Shown piece after piece: positions 49,868-59,365 of a stretch of 64,000 bases of DNA. The stretch is from Lentzea atacamensis (GTDB lineage Bacteria; Actinomycetota; Actinomycetes; Mycobacteriales; Pseudonocardiaceae). Position 1 is the stretch's first letter, and every line of letters begins with the position of its first letter. The notes beneath the pieces were generated by a model. That model was given only the letters and a program-made list of their open reading frames with translations, was not told where the DNA came from and searched no databases. The translations under genes were made by a program, and so were the position numbers. The stretch spans positions 186,001 through 250,000 of the forward strand of contig NZ_QLTT01000007.1 of assembly GCF_003269295.1 (NCBI RefSeq), given 5' to 3'.

Positions 49868-50467
49868 GTGACCACGGCAGCGCCTTCAATCGGCCAGCGC
49901 GTGCACTCGCTGAACCGCCCGAACATGGTCAGCGTCGGCACGATCGTCTGGCTGTCCAGCGAGCTCATGTTCTTCGCTGGCCTCTTCGCCATGTTCTTCA
50001 CGGTGAAGGCCCAGAACGAGGGACCTTGGCCTCCGCCCCCCACGCACCTCAACATCCCCTACGCGTCGGTCTTCACGATCATCCTGGTCGCGTCGTCCTT
50101 CACGTGCCAGTGGGGAGTGTTCGCGGCTGAGCGCGGTGACGTCTTCGGTCTGCGTCGCTGGTACATCGTGACGCTCATCATGGGCGCGATCTTCGTGGGC
50201 GGTCAGGCAGGTGAGTACGTCCAGCTGATCCACGAGGGCACGACCATCCCGTCGTCGGCCTACGGAACGGTCTTCTACCTGACGACCGGCTTCCACGGCC
50301 TGCACGTCATCGGTGGTCTGATCGCCTTCGTCTACCTGTTGATCCGGACGAAGCTCAGCAAGTTCACTCCGGCACAGGCCACCTCCGCGATCGTCGTGTC
50401 GTACTACTGGCACTTCGTCGACGTCGTGTGGATCGGGCTGTTCGCCATCATCTACATCGTGCCCTGA
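49868..50467 (+). CDS. ctaE: Cytochrome c oxidase subunit III
   Basis: The 199-residue membrane protein has HSLNRPNMVSVGTIVWLSSELMFF at the start, GFHGLHVIGG and YYWHFVDVVWIGLF. It is the third core subunit of aa3 oxidase. GTG at 49868 is selected from mycobacterial homologues; ATG at 49859 is also possible. It heads the ctaE-qcrC-qcrA-qcrB operon. Confidence 0.95.
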   Translation: MTTAAPSIGQRVHSLNRPNMVSVGTIVWLSSELMFFAGLFAMFFTVKAQNEGPWPPPPTHLNIPYASVFTIILVASSFTCQWGVFAAERGDVFGLRRWYIVTLIMGAIFVGGQAGEYVQLIHEGTTIPSSAYGTVFYLTTGFHGLHVIGGLIAFVYLLIRTKLSKFTPAQATSAIVVSYYWHFVDVVWIGLFAIIYIVP

Positions 50468-50519
50468 CCTGATCCCCAGCCACGAGCTCCCGAACTGACA
50501 GCAAGGGTTGCCGCACACC

Positions 50520-51332
50520 ATGACCACCACGACGAAACGCCCCCGCGGCGCCCGCACGAAGCTGCGTCGCCGGGTCGCCGGACTGCTCGCACTGGGCTTC
50601 GGCCTGCTGAGCGCCGGCATGCTGTTCGCCGCCTTCGCGCCCACGGCGCAGACCGCCCAGGCACAGCAGCAGGACGCCCTGGTCCGCCAGGGCGAGCAGA
50701 TCTACCTGAACACCTGTCTGAGCTGCCACGGCCCGTCTCTCGAGGGTGTCAAGGACCGCGGGCCGAGCCTGATCGGCGTCGGCGACGCCGCGGTGTACTT
50801 CCAGACTTCCTCCGGCCGCATGCCCATGGCGCGGCAGGAGGCGCAGGCCATCCGCAAGCCCGCGAAGCTCTCCCCCGAGGAGATCAACGCGCTGATGGCC
50901 TACATCACCGCGAACGGCGGCGAGGGTCCGAAGAAGCCCTCCGAGTCCGGTGAGGCCCTGCGCGGCGACAACCCGGCGCGCGGCGGCGAGCTCTTCCGCC
51001 TCAACTGCGCCAGCTGCCACAACTTCACGGGTCGTGGTGGCGCGCTGTCGTCCGGCAAGTTCGCGCCGGCGCTCGACGGCGTCACCGAGGAACAGATCTA
51101 CACGGCGATGCTGAGCGGCCCGCAGAACATGCCGAAGTTCGGCGAGCGCCAGCTCACGCCGGAAGAGAAGAAAGACATCATCGCGTACGTCAAGTCGGTC
51201 ACCGACGGAAACAACAACTCCGGCGGTAACCCCCTGGGCGGGTTCGGGCCCGTGTCCGAGGGATTGATCGCGTTCATCGTGGGTATCGCCGCGCTCATCG
51301 GCGTGACCCTCTGGATCGGAGCCAAGGCATGA
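50520..51332 (+). CDS. qcrC: Cytochrome bc1 complex diheme cytochrome c subunit
   Basis: The 270-residue protein has an N-terminal signal/anchor helix, two heme c sites, CLSCH and CASCH, each within its own cytochrome domain, and a C-terminal membrane helix. It passes electrons from the Rieske protein directly to the aa3 oxidase, replacing a soluble cytochrome c. The stop overlaps the qcrA start (ATGA). Confidence 0.96.
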   Translation: MTTTTKRPRGARTKLRRRVAGLLALGFGLLSAGMLFAAFAPTAQTAQAQQQDALVRQGEQIYLNTCLSCHGPSLEGVKDRGPSLIGVGDAAVYFQTSSGRMPMARQEAQAIRKPAKLSPEEINALMAYITANGGEGPKKPSESGEALRGDNPARGGELFRLNCASCHNFTGRGGALSSGKFAPALDGVTEEQIYTAMLSGPQNMPKFGERQLTPEEKKDIIAYVKSVTDGNNNSGGNPLGGFGPVSEGLIAFIVGIAALIGVTLWIGAKA

Positions 51333-52456
51333 GCGGCGACAAGCCGACCGAGCTGCCCAGCGAGGCAGAGCTCGCGGAGATGAGCCGGGACGACCTCGTC
51401 AAGCTCGGCACCAGGATGGACGGCGTCGAGCTCGTCCACTACGAGGAGAAGTGGCCGGTCTCCGGCACCCGCGCCGAGCGCCGCGCTCAGCGTCAGGTCG
51501 CCCTGTGGTTCATGATCTCCGCGCTGTCGGGTCTCGCCTTCCTCGGCGTGTTCCTGTTCTGGCCGTGGGAGTACGAGGCCCCGCACACCGACGGCCACCT
51601 GCTGCACATGCTCTACAACCCGCTGATCGGCCTGTTCCTGGGCCTGTCGGTGGTGGGCCTGGGCGTCGGTGCGCTGCTCTACACCAAGAAGTTCATCCCC
51701 GATGAGCTCGCGGTGCAGCAGCGGCACGACGGCCCGTCGGCCGAGGTCGACCGCGCCACGCTGGTCGCCGAGCTCGCCGACGCCGGTGAGCGCAGCGGCA
51801 TCGCCCGCCGCAGCCTGATCAAGCGCACGGCCGGCCTCGGCGCCGGCGTGCTTGGTCTCGGCATCACGGTCGTCCCGCTCGGTGCGCTGGTGAAGAACCC
51901 GCACTCGGACAGCGAGACCAAGAACTCGCTGTGGCACACCAGCTGGAAGCCGGAGAAGCCGGGCGAGAAGGTCTACCTCCGCCGCCACACCGGCAACTTC
52001 CACGAGGTCTCCCTCGTGCGTCCCGAGGACGTCGAGCCGGGCGGCTTCGAGACGGTGTTCCCGTTCCGCGAGTCGGAGCGCAACGACGAGCACGCGCTGG
52101 TCGCGGCCCTCAAGCGGGCCGACGCGCCGGTCATGCTCATCCGCATGCGCCCGAACCAGGCGATCACCAAGCGCGCGGGCCAGGAAGACTTCAACTACGG
52201 CGACCTGTACGCGTACTCGAAGATCTGCACGCACCTGGGTTGCCCGACGTCGCTGTTCGAGCAGCAGACCGGTCTGCTGCTCTGCCCGTGCCACCAGTCG
52301 CAGTTCGACGTGTTCGAGTACGCCAAGCCGCGGTTCGGTCCGGCCACCCGTCCTCTGCCGCAGCTTCCGATCACTGTGGACGAAGACGGATACTTGGTTG
52401 CCCGCAGCGACTTCATCGAGGCTGTGGGTCCGGCGTTCTGGGAGCGGAAGTCATGA
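51329..52456 (+). CDS. qcrA: Cytochrome bc1 Rieske iron-sulfur subunit
   Basis: The 375-residue actinobacterial Rieske protein has three predicted membrane helices, longer than the classical one-helix form. The cluster motifs CTHLGC and CPCHQSQFD are near the C-terminus. A twin-arginine-like RRSLIKR precedes the third helix, as expected for Tat-assisted insertion of the folded domain. It overlaps genes on both sides by 4 nt. Confidence 0.96.
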   Translation: MSGDKPTELPSEAELAEMSRDDLVKLGTRMDGVELVHYEEKWPVSGTRAERRAQRQVALWFMISALSGLAFLGVFLFWPWEYEAPHTDGHLLHMLYNPLIGLFLGLSVVGLGVGALLYTKKFIPDELAVQQRHDGPSAEVDRATLVAELADAGERSGIARRSLIKRTAGLGAGVLGLGITVVPLGALVKNPHSDSETKNSLWHTSWKPEKPGEKVYLRRHTGNFHEVSLVRPEDVEPGGFETVFPFRESERNDEHALVAALKRADAPVMLIRMRPNQAITKRAGQEDFNYGDLYAYSKICTHLGCPTSLFEQQTGLLLCPCHQSQFDVFEYAKPRFGPATRPLPQLPITVDEDGYLVARSDFIEAVGPAFWERKS

Positions 52457-54117
52457 GTGCCATCACCACGCCGACGAAGCCGGCCAACGCGGCCGCGCGC
52501 GTCGCCGGAGCGGCGGCCAACGCTGCCGACGAGCGCTACCACGCAGCCGCTGGCCTGCGCAAACAGCTGAACAAGGTCTTCCCGACGCACTGGTCGTTCC
52601 TGCTCGGCGAGATCGCGCTGTACAGCTTCATCGTGCTGCTGCTGTCGGGCACGTACCTGGCGTTGTTCTTCGACCCGTCGATGACCGAGGTCACCTACAA
52701 CGGCGCGTTCGAGAACCTGCGCGGCATCGAGATGTCGCGCGCGTTCGCCTCGACGCTCGACATCTCGTTCGAGACGCGCGGTGGCCTGTTCGTCCGCCAG
52801 GTGCACCACTGGGCGGCGCTGCTGTTCATGGCCGCGATCGTCGTGCACATGTTCCGGATCTTCTTCACCGGCGCGTTCCGCAAGCCGCGCGAGATCAACT
52901 GGGTCATCGGCATCGTGCTGTTCATGCTCGGCGCGATCGAGGGCTTCCTCGGCTACTCGCTGCCGGACGACCTGCTCTCGGGCACCGGCCTCCGCGTCAT
53001 GGCGGCGCTGCTGATCTCGTTCCCGGTCATCGGCACATGGCTGAACTGGCTGATGTTCGGTGGGGAGTTCCCCGGCACGGACATCATCCCGATGCTCTAC
53101 ACCGCGCACATCCTGATCATCCCGGCGATCATCCTGGGTCTGATCGCGGCGCACCTCGCGCTGGTCTGGTACCAGAAGCACACGCAGTTCCCCGGCGTGG
53201 GCCGCAAGGAGACCAACGTCGTCGGCGTCCGCATCATGCCGGTGTTCGCGGCCAAGGGCGGCGGTTTCTTCGCCATCGTCGTCGGTGTCATCGCGATCAT
53301 GGGTGGTGTCTTCCAGATCAACCCGATCTGGAACTTCGGCCCGTACAACCCCGCGCAGGTCTCCGCCGGTTCGCAGCCGGACTGGTACATGGGCTGGACC
53401 GACGGCCTGGTCCGCATCTGGCCCGCGTGGGAGTTCTACCTGGGCAACTACACGATCCCGGCGCCGTTCCTGCCGTTCATCCTCGGTCTGCCGCTGCTGA
53501 CCGGCATCGCGGCGGTCTACCCGTGGATCGAGCGCAAGATGACCAAGGACTACGCGCACCACAACCTGCTGCAGCGCCCGCGTGACGTGCCCGTCCGCAC
53601 CGCGCTCGGCTGGATGGCGATCACGTACTTCATGGTCCTGCTGCTCATGGGCGGCAACGACATCTTCGCGTACAAGTTCGACATCTCGTTGAACCTGACG
53701 ACGTGGATGGGCCGCATCGGCATGCTGGTCCTGCCGCCGATCGCGTACTTCGTGGCCTACCGCATCTGCATCGGCCTGCAGCGCGGCGACCGCGAGGTGC
53801 TCGAGCACGGTGTCGAGACCGGCATCATCAAGCGCCTGCCGCACGGCGAGTTCATCGAGATCCACCAGCCGCTCGGCCCGGTGGACGACCACGGCCACCC
53901 GATCCCGCTCGCCTACCAGGGCGCGTCGGTGCCGAAGAAGATGAACAAGCTCGGCTCGGCCGGTCACCCGGTCGTCGGCAGCACCTGGTCGCCGGACCCG
54001 GTCGAGGAGACCGTGGCCCTGGAGAACGCGCGCAAGAAGGCGCACGTCTCCGAGGAGATCAGCGCCGAGGACAAGGCCGGCGAGCTCGCGGGCAAGCCGT
54101 CCGACTCGAAGGACTGA
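52453..54117 (+). CDS. qcrB: Cytochrome bc1 cytochrome b subunit
   Basis: The 554-residue protein has the eight-helix cytochrome b core with heme-ligand His in VHHWAALLFMAAIVVHMFR and in the HILIIP/AHLAL region, and the quinol-site PDWYMGW loop instead of PEWY. The extra C-terminal extension (after IKRLPHGEF) is typical of actinobacteria. It is the target of bc1 inhibitors in mycobacteria. The operon ends after it at a strong terminator. Confidence 0.97.
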   Translation: MSAITTPTKPANAAARVAGAAANAADERYHAAAGLRKQLNKVFPTHWSFLLGEIALYSFIVLLLSGTYLALFFDPSMTEVTYNGAFENLRGIEMSRAFASTLDISFETRGGLFVRQVHHWAALLFMAAIVVHMFRIFFTGAFRKPREINWVIGIVLFMLGAIEGFLGYSLPDDLLSGTGLRVMAALLISFPVIGTWLNWLMFGGEFPGTDIIPMLYTAHILIIPAIILGLIAAHLALVWYQKHTQFPGVGRKETNVVGVRIMPVFAAKGGGFFAIVVGVIAIMGGVFQINPIWNFGPYNPAQVSAGSQPDWYMGWTDGLVRIWPAWEFYLGNYTIPAPFLPFILGLPLLTGIAAVYPWIERKMTKDYAHHNLLQRPRDVPVRTALGWMAITYFMVLLLMGGNDIFAYKFDISLNLTTWMGRIGMLVLPPIAYFVAYRICIGLQRGDREVLEHGVETGIIKRLPHGEFIEIHQPLGPVDDHGHPIPLAYQGASVPKKMNKLGSAGHPVVGSTWSPDPVEETVALENARKKAHVSEEISAEDKAGELAGKPSDSKD

Positions 54118-54135
54118 TCGTCCCGCCAGAAACCG

Positions 54136-54169
54136 CGAAAGCCCCCGTGATGGTTCACGGGGGCTTTCG
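54136..54169 (+). terminator. Terminator of the qcrCAB operon
   Basis: A perfect 15-bp stem (54136-54150 and 54155-54169) with a 4-nt loop, followed by TTGTT. Confidence 0.88.
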
Positions 54170-54192
54170 TTGTTCTCAGGTGCTGGGGGCGA

Positions 54193-54480
54193 CTACTGTG
54201 CGTCGTCCAAGCCGATGGCGAAGGCCGCCTCGTCGTCGCGCTTCGAGTAGCTGCGGAACGCGATGTGCGTGTCGGTGTTCAGCACGCCGGCGACCTTGCT
54301 GATCTTGCCGGGCACCAGGGCGGCCAGGTCCTCGTGCTTGCTCACCCGCACGAGCGCGATCAGGTCGACGTCACCGGCGCAGGAGTACACCTCCGTGACT
54401 CCGTCGATGTCGGCGATCTCCTGCGCCGCCTCGGGAATGCGTTCGGCGGCGGCCTGGATCAGCACGATGGCGGTGACCAC
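54193..54480 (-). CDS. Stand-alone Lrp/AsnC ligand-binding (RAM) domain protein
   Basis: The 95-residue protein is a single RAM domain: VVTAIVLIQAAAERIPEAAQ, GVTEVYSCAGDVDLIALVRV and VAGVLNTDTHIAF. It has no helix-turn-helix. Such stand-alone proteins bind amino acids and may pair with full Lrp regulators. GTG at 54480 follows GAGGAGG. Confidence 0.85.
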   Translation of the reverse strand: MVTAIVLIQAAAERIPEAAQEIADIDGVTEVYSCAGDVDLIALVRVSKHEDLAALVPGKISKVAGVLNTDTHIAFRSYSKRDDEAAFAIGLDDAQ

Positions 54481-54545
54481 GGCGTCCTCCTCTGGTCTCA
54501 GCACGGTGAGTAAAGCACTCGTAGTCTGCCCTACCAGCGTTCACG

Positions 54546-54914
54546 TCACGCAGGGGTCATGAACTCCAGCCGGTTGCCCACGTTGTCGAACGCGTGGAAC
54601 CGGCGGTAGGCCGGGAAGTTCTCGTCCCACGCGACCTCGGTGCCCGCGGCGGCAAGCCGTTCGGCGAGCGCGTCCAGGTCGCCGACGAGGATGCCCGGAT
54701 GCGCTTTGCGGGTCGGCCGGAACTCGGCCTCCACGCCGAGGTGGATCTCCAACGACCCCGATCGCACCCACAGCCCACCGCGGGCGGCGAGCGCCGGAGG
54801 CTTCGGCACCTCCTCCATACCGAGCACTCCGACGTAGAAGGCGCGGCAGTCGTTCTCAGCGCCCGCCGGGATCGCCAACTGGACGTGGTGCAGCGCGTAA
54901 CCGAGATCGCTCAT
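54546..54914 (-). CDS. Glyoxalase/bleomycin-resistance family protein
   Basis: The 122-residue VOC-fold protein has LHHVQLAIPAG, FYVGVLGMEEVPKP, LEIHLGVE and a closing DNVGNRLEFM. It may be a small lyase or a metal-binding resistance protein; no specific substrate can be named. The ATG at 54914 precedes the repeat-rich gap. Confidence 0.85.
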   Translation of the reverse strand: MSDLGYALHHVQLAIPAGAENDCRAFYVGVLGMEEVPKPPALAARGGLWVRSGSLEIHLGVEAEFRPTRKAHPGILVGDLDALAERLAAAGTEVAWDENFPAYRRFHAFDNVGNRLEFMTPA

Positions 54915-54951
54915 GATCGCGATTCTGCGTCCTGGACACCTCGCAACGCGC

Positions 54952-54969
54952 TGAAATCCGATATATCAG
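54952..54969. repeat. AT-rich palindrome unit
   Basis: TGAAATCCGATATATCAG, 31 nt from the second-family hairpin at 55000. Confidence 0.75.
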
Positions 54970-54999
54970 CTGCCCGATGTCCTGTTGACCTGGGTCTTA

Positions 55000-55038
55000 G
55001 CAACAGGTCTTTTGACGACGTCGTCAAAGACCTGTTGC
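55000..55038. repeat. TTGCAA-ended inverted repeat, copy 3 (near-perfect hairpin)
   Basis: A 19-bp stem with a single bulged T and essentially no loop (55000-55019 and 55020-55038), followed by AAAGGTG as in copy 1. It lies 17 nt past the stop of the nuclease gene and may also serve as its terminator. Confidence 0.85.
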
Positions 55039-55054
55039 AAAGGTGCGGTGCGGG

Positions 55055-56755
55055 TCAGGCCCAGCGGTCGTGCAGGGGGCGGGCGCCTGCGGCTTGTTCG
55101 GCCCACGGCACCCATGCCGCCGCGGCACCGGCGGGGGAGGACCAGGGCTCGTCCGCGTACACCAGGCGGGTGCCCGGCTGATCGAGCCAGCGCAGCACGA
55201 CGCCGGTCTCCTCCGGTGGCGCACCACGGAGTGGACCGGCTGTCGGTATGACGGTCTCGGCTGAGGCGACGAGCGCGTCGACCACCGGCATCGGGCGGGT
55301 GCCGCGGCGGGCGACTCCGGCCGAGGCGAGCCGGCCGTAGCGGACGACCGAGAACTCCCAGCCGCCCTCGCGGTCCGGCCGTGCCGCCACGAGTTGCGGC
55401 AGCGCGGCGAGAGCGGCCAGGCGCTGGGCGCGGTCGAGCGACCGGACCAGGCCGGCCAGCCGGTCGCGGCGGGTCGCCGCTTCCTCGAAGCGCTCGGCCG
55501 AAGCCAGGTTGCCCAGTTGGTCGATGAGCGTGCGTAACGGGTCTGCGCTCCGGCCGACGACCAGATCGCGGACCGCCGTGACCGCGGGGGAGTACTCCTC
55601 CACGCTCTGACGGCCCGCGCACGGGGCCTGGCAGCGGCCCAGTTCGGCCAGGGCGCACGGGGAGGCCCGCTGGTTCGACGCCGGGATCTTGATCGTGCAC
55701 GAGCGCAGCGGCACGGCGTCGAGGAGCGCGCTCGCCACCGACTCGGCTGCCTGACGCGTGCGGAACGGGCCCAGCGCGCCGTCACGTGGATTCCTGACCA
55801 GCGACAGCCTCGGGAACGGCTCGTCGGTCAGGACCAGCCACCACGCGTGGTGCGGGTTCTTCGATCTGCGGTTGTAGGCGGGGCGGTGAGCCCGCAGCAG
55901 CCGCAGCTCGCGCACCTCGGCTTCCAGGGGATGCGCGCACTCGACGGCGTCGACGCGCACCGCGAGCGCGACCATCTCGCGGAGCCTGCGTCTGCCCTCG
56001 CTGGCGGTGAAGTACTGCCGGACGCGGCGGCGCAGATCCGACGCCGTGCCGACGTAGAGCACCTCTTCCTTCGGGCCGCGGAAGAGGTACACGCCAGGCT
56101 TGGACGGCAGGTGCGCGGCCAGCGAGCGCTTGCGGCGCTGTTCCGGCGTGACCTCCGGCAGGTACGCCAGCAGTTCTTCCAGGGAGTGCACGCCCACGTT
56201 GCCGACGCGTTCCAGCAACGCGTGCAGCACCTCGACCGTGGCGCGGGCGTCGGCCAGCGCCCGGTGCGTCGGCCTGGTCGACGTGCGGAACAGGTCGGCC
56301 AGGGCGGACAGGCGGCACGACGGCGCCTCGTCGCGGCTCAGCACGCGCCGCGCCAGTTTCACCGTGCAGACCACCGGCGGTTTCGGCCACCGGTAGCCGT
56401 ACCGCTCGCAGGCCGCCTTGAGGAAGCTGATGTCGAAGCCGGAGTTGTGCGCCACCAGCACCGCTCCCGCCGCGAACTCCAGGAACGCGGGCAGCACCGT
56501 CTGCAGCCTCGGCGCGCCCGTGACCATCAGCTGCGTGATGCCGGTCAGCTGCGCCACCTGGACGGGGATGCCGCGCTCAGGGTCGACCAGCGTGGCGAAC
56601 TCGCCGAGCACCTCGCCGGCGCGCACCTTCACCGCGCCGATCTCGGTGACGGCGTCCTCCTCGGCGCTTCCGCCCGTCGTCTCCAGGTCGAAGACGACGA
56701 ACGTCGTGTCGCGCAGAGGCGTCCCCAGCTCGTCGAAGGACAGTTGACCGGTCAC
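55055..56755 (-). CDS. DEDDh exonuclease fused to UvrC/Cho-like GIY-YIG nuclease
   Basis: The protein has an N-terminal 3'-5' exonuclease domain (FDLETTG, HNSGFDISFL, HRALADA) and then a GIY-YIG domain (KPGVYLFRGPKEEVLYVGTASDLRRRV) with a UvrC-like C-terminal part including a Cys cluster near CTIKIP..CALAELGRCQAPC. It probably acts in DNA repair, like Rv2191 in the same position. The start is uncertain: GTG 56755 (566 residues) is taken, and TTG 56785 is possible. Confidence 0.9.
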   Translation of the reverse strand: MTGQLSFDELGTPLRDTTFVVFDLETTGGSAEEDAVTEIGAVKVRAGEVLGEFATLVDPERGIPVQVAQLTGITQLMVTGAPRLQTVLPAFLEFAAGAVLVAHNSGFDISFLKAACERYGYRWPKPPVVCTVKLARRVLSRDEAPSCRLSALADLFRTSTRPTHRALADARATVEVLHALLERVGNVGVHSLEELLAYLPEVTPEQRRKRSLAAHLPSKPGVYLFRGPKEEVLYVGTASDLRRRVRQYFTASEGRRRLREMVALAVRVDAVECAHPLEAEVRELRLLRAHRPAYNRRSKNPHHAWWLVLTDEPFPRLSLVRNPRDGALGPFRTRQAAESVASALLDAVPLRSCTIKIPASNQRASPCALAELGRCQAPCAGRQSVEEYSPAVTAVRDLVVGRSADPLRTLIDQLGNLASAERFEEAATRRDRLAGLVRSLDRAQRLAALAALPQLVAARPDREGGWEFSVVRYGRLASAGVARRGTRPMPVVDALVASAETVIPTAGPLRGAPPEETGVVLRWLDQPGTRLVYADEPWSSPAGAAAAWVPWAEQAAGARPLHDRWA

Positions 56756-56929
56756 GATGCGGACGTTAGCGGCGGGGTCTGACAATTTTCGGCGGTGATC
56801 ATTCGCACGGGCGTTGACCTGCGGTTGTCAGGTCCACCGGAGGTCGCCGGTCAGCCTTTTCCAGATCGTTGTCCTGAAGGCGGGAGATGTCCGTGCGCTG
56901 CTCAGGCACCGGGGCTCTAGCCTGTTGGG

Positions 56930-58285
56930 GTGCCAGACCCGATGCCCGAGCCAGAGTTCGACCAGCCTGCCGAGGAGGTAGGCGAGTCCGCAGACGAATC
57001 CACTGTGGACTGGTCGGCCCTGCCGGAGCCGTTGCGGGTGAGGCTGGCGGAGCTGGGCGCCGACGCTCTGGGTGAGATGGCGAAGGTCGACGTGCCCCAG
57101 CACCTGCGGCCGGTGGCCAAGTTCGCGCCGACGAAACGCGCCCGGCTGGGCGGGCCGCAGGTCGTCGCCGCCCTGCGGAACTCGGCGAACTTCCGCACCG
57201 CCGTCGTGGAGTGGCTGCGCAAGAACCGGCCGTCGACGCTGGAGGTGACTTCGCCGGACCCGGTGACGGCTGCCGCGGCGGCGGTGCTGACCGGTGACGA
57301 GGTCGCACTGCACTACGTGGAGCTGGTGTCGCGACGAGTCGGCGACGCGACGTTGCGTGCCGAGCGGGATGCCGCTGTGACGCGGGCGGAACGGCTGGAG
57401 AGCGAGCTGGAGCGGCTGAAGGCCGAACGCAGCCTGCTCGACGGCGCCGCCGAACGTGTCCGCGCGGACGCCGAGATCGAGCTGGAACGCCTGCGCAAGC
57501 GGTTGCGCGAGCAGGGCGTGAAGCTGCGTGAGGCCAAGGACGCCGCGGAGGCGGCGGCCGCAGAGGTGGACAAGATCCGGGCGCGCACGGCGGACGAGGT
57601 CAAGCGTCTCACCGCCGAACGCGACCGCGAACGCGAACGGGCGGAGACCGAGCGGGGCAAGGCGCAACGGGCGATCGCCGACGCCGAGGTCGCGCGGCAG
57701 TCAGCGCGGGAAGCCCGCCAGGCGGACGAGGTGCGGCTCGCGCTGCTCGTCGACACGCTCGACGGTGCCGTGACGGGTTTGCGCCGCGAACTGGCGCTGG
57801 GTGGCACCGGGCCGCGTCCCGCCGATCTCGTGCGCGGCGCCAGCGCGTCGCAGGGAGCCGTTGGACGCGTGGAAGACCCTGCCGCCCTCGACCGGCTGCT
57901 GGCGTTGCCCGCCGTGCACCTGGTGGTGGACGGCTACAACGTCACGAAGACCGGTTATCCGGAGCTGTCGCTGTCGGACCAACGCGATCGGTTGGTGCAC
58001 CAACTGGCCGTGCTGGCCGCGCGCACGGGTGCCGAGGTCACGTTGGTGTTCGACGGCGCGGGGGTGGTGGCCGTGCCCGCGGCGGCGCCTCGTGGCGTGC
58101 GCGTGCTCTTCAGCGACCCCGGTGTTCTGGCTGATGACGTGATTCGCGCGCTGGTCACCGCGGAGCCCGAGGGGCGTCCCGTGGTGGTGGTGACGTCGGA
58201 TCGCGCGGTCGCCGACTCGGTGCGCCGGCGTGGTGCGCATCCGGTGCCGTCCGCCGTGTTGCTGGCCCGTCTCGGGCGCGTTTGA
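56930..58285 (+). CDS. NYN-domain RNA nuclease-like protein with coiled coil
   Basis: The 451-residue protein has an acidic N-terminus, a long charged coiled coil (about 140-280, rich in Glu, Arg and Ala) and a C-terminal NYN/YacP-like PIN-fold domain starting HLVVDGYNVTKTGYPEL, with VTLVFDGAG and VVVTSDRAVADSV. Such domains cleave RNA, for example Rae1 in Bacillus. The GTG start at 56930 is the first plausible one. Confidence 0.87.
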   Translation: MPDPMPEPEFDQPAEEVGESADESTVDWSALPEPLRVRLAELGADALGEMAKVDVPQHLRPVAKFAPTKRARLGGPQVVAALRNSANFRTAVVEWLRKNRPSTLEVTSPDPVTAAAAAVLTGDEVALHYVELVSRRVGDATLRAERDAAVTRAERLESELERLKAERSLLDGAAERVRADAEIELERLRKRLREQGVKLREAKDAAEAAAAEVDKIRARTADEVKRLTAERDRERERAETERGKAQRAIADAEVARQSAREARQADEVRLALLVDTLDGAVTGLRRELALGGTGPRPADLVRGASASQGAVGRVEDPAALDRLLALPAVHLVVDGYNVTKTGYPELSLSDQRDRLVHQLAVLAARTGAEVTLVFDGAGVVAVPAAAPRGVRVLFSDPGVLADDVIRALVTAEPEGRPVVVVTSDRAVADSVRRRGAHPVPSAVLLARLGRV

Positions 58286-58347
58286 TCACCCGGTAGCCTG
58301 ACGCCGTCGATCTTGACGGTCTTGTTCTCGCGAAGGGGATCGGCGAC

Positions 58348-59355
58348 GTGATGTCGCGCAAGCTCACCCGCGGTGTTCTGGTCACCGCCCTGCTCTTCTC
58401 CGCTCTCCCGGCCGTGTCGTTCGCCGCACAGCCGGCTGATCCGGCGCGCGTGTACGCCGATCTGACGGCGCAGGCGACGAAGCTCAACGAGGAAGTGCTG
58501 CGCGCACAGGAGGATCTGGTTCTGCGGCGGGCCGAGCTCGAACGCGCGACCGCGGACGTCGCGGCGGCGCAGCAGATCGAGCGGCAGGCGAAGTCGGACG
58601 AGAACGCCTTCCGCGACCAGGTGGACCTCATCACCCAGGCGTCGTTCGAGGGCGCGCGGTTCAACCAGCTGTCGGCGCTGCTCGTCGCGGACTCGCAGCA
58701 GGACTTCCTGAACCGCCTGGAGATGATGCGGGTGCTGGCCGCGGACAAGGCCGAGTCGCTGGCGCTGTTGTCCGGTGCGGTGGAGAAGGCGCGGCTGGCG
58801 CACCAGGTGGCGGAGAACGCGCGGACCCGTGCCGCTGAGGCAATGTCGGCGGCCGAGCGGCTGAAGAGCGACCTGGACGCACGGAGCCGCGCGTTGCAGG
58901 CGCAGACCGGCGAGGTGCGCGCGGCGTTGGCGCGGCTGCCCGCGCCGGTCGTGAACCAGCTGCGTGATCCGGGGGACCGGTCACCGGTCAGCGTGCCCCA
59001 GGGGGCGGCCGGGCTCGCACTGGCGTTCGCGCTGGAGCAACGCGGCGACGAGTACCGGTACGGCGCGACCGGGCTCCACGAGTGGGACTGCGCCGGTCTG
59101 ACGATGAAGGCTTACGCGGCCGCCGGGTACGCGATTCCGCGCACGTCCGGTGGACAGGCCGGGGTCGGGCGCGTCGTGACGCGCGCTGACGTCCGTGCGG
59201 GCGACCTCATCATCTACTACTCGAGCCGGTCGCACGTCGCGATGGCCGTCGACAACACGAGGGCCGTGCACGCCTCCACCGAGGGGCAGCCGGTGAAGAT
59301 CGCGCCCATCGACGCCATCGGGCCCATCGCGGTGATTCGGCGCATCGAGGGCTAG
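58348..59355 (+). CDS. Secreted NlpC/P60 peptidoglycan endopeptidase (RipA-like)
   Basis: The 335-residue protein has a Sec signal (LLFSALPAVSFAAQ), a long coiled coil (about 30-200) and an NlpC/P60 domain with Cys in EWDCAGLTMKAY, His in SRSHVAMAV and a downstream HAST. It cuts peptide stems in the cell wall during division. The coiled coil probably covers or positions the catalytic domain. Rv2190c occupies the same place. Confidence 0.93.
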   Translation: MMSRKLTRGVLVTALLFSALPAVSFAAQPADPARVYADLTAQATKLNEEVLRAQEDLVLRRAELERATADVAAAQQIERQAKSDENAFRDQVDLITQASFEGARFNQLSALLVADSQQDFLNRLEMMRVLAADKAESLALLSGAVEKARLAHQVAENARTRAAEAMSAAERLKSDLDARSRALQAQTGEVRAALARLPAPVVNQLRDPGDRSPVSVPQGAAGLALAFALEQRGDEYRYGATGLHEWDCAGLTMKAYAAAGYAIPRTSGGQAGVGRVVTRADVRAGDLIIYYSSRSHVAMAVDNTRAVHASTEGQPVKIAPIDAIGPIAVIRRIEG

Positions 59356-59365
59356 CGTTTCGCGG

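Noticed and set aside
52195..54045. 616-aa frame opposite qcrB
   Set aside because: It is an antisense shadow typical of high-GC genes: Arg-, Asp- and Val-rich, without homology.
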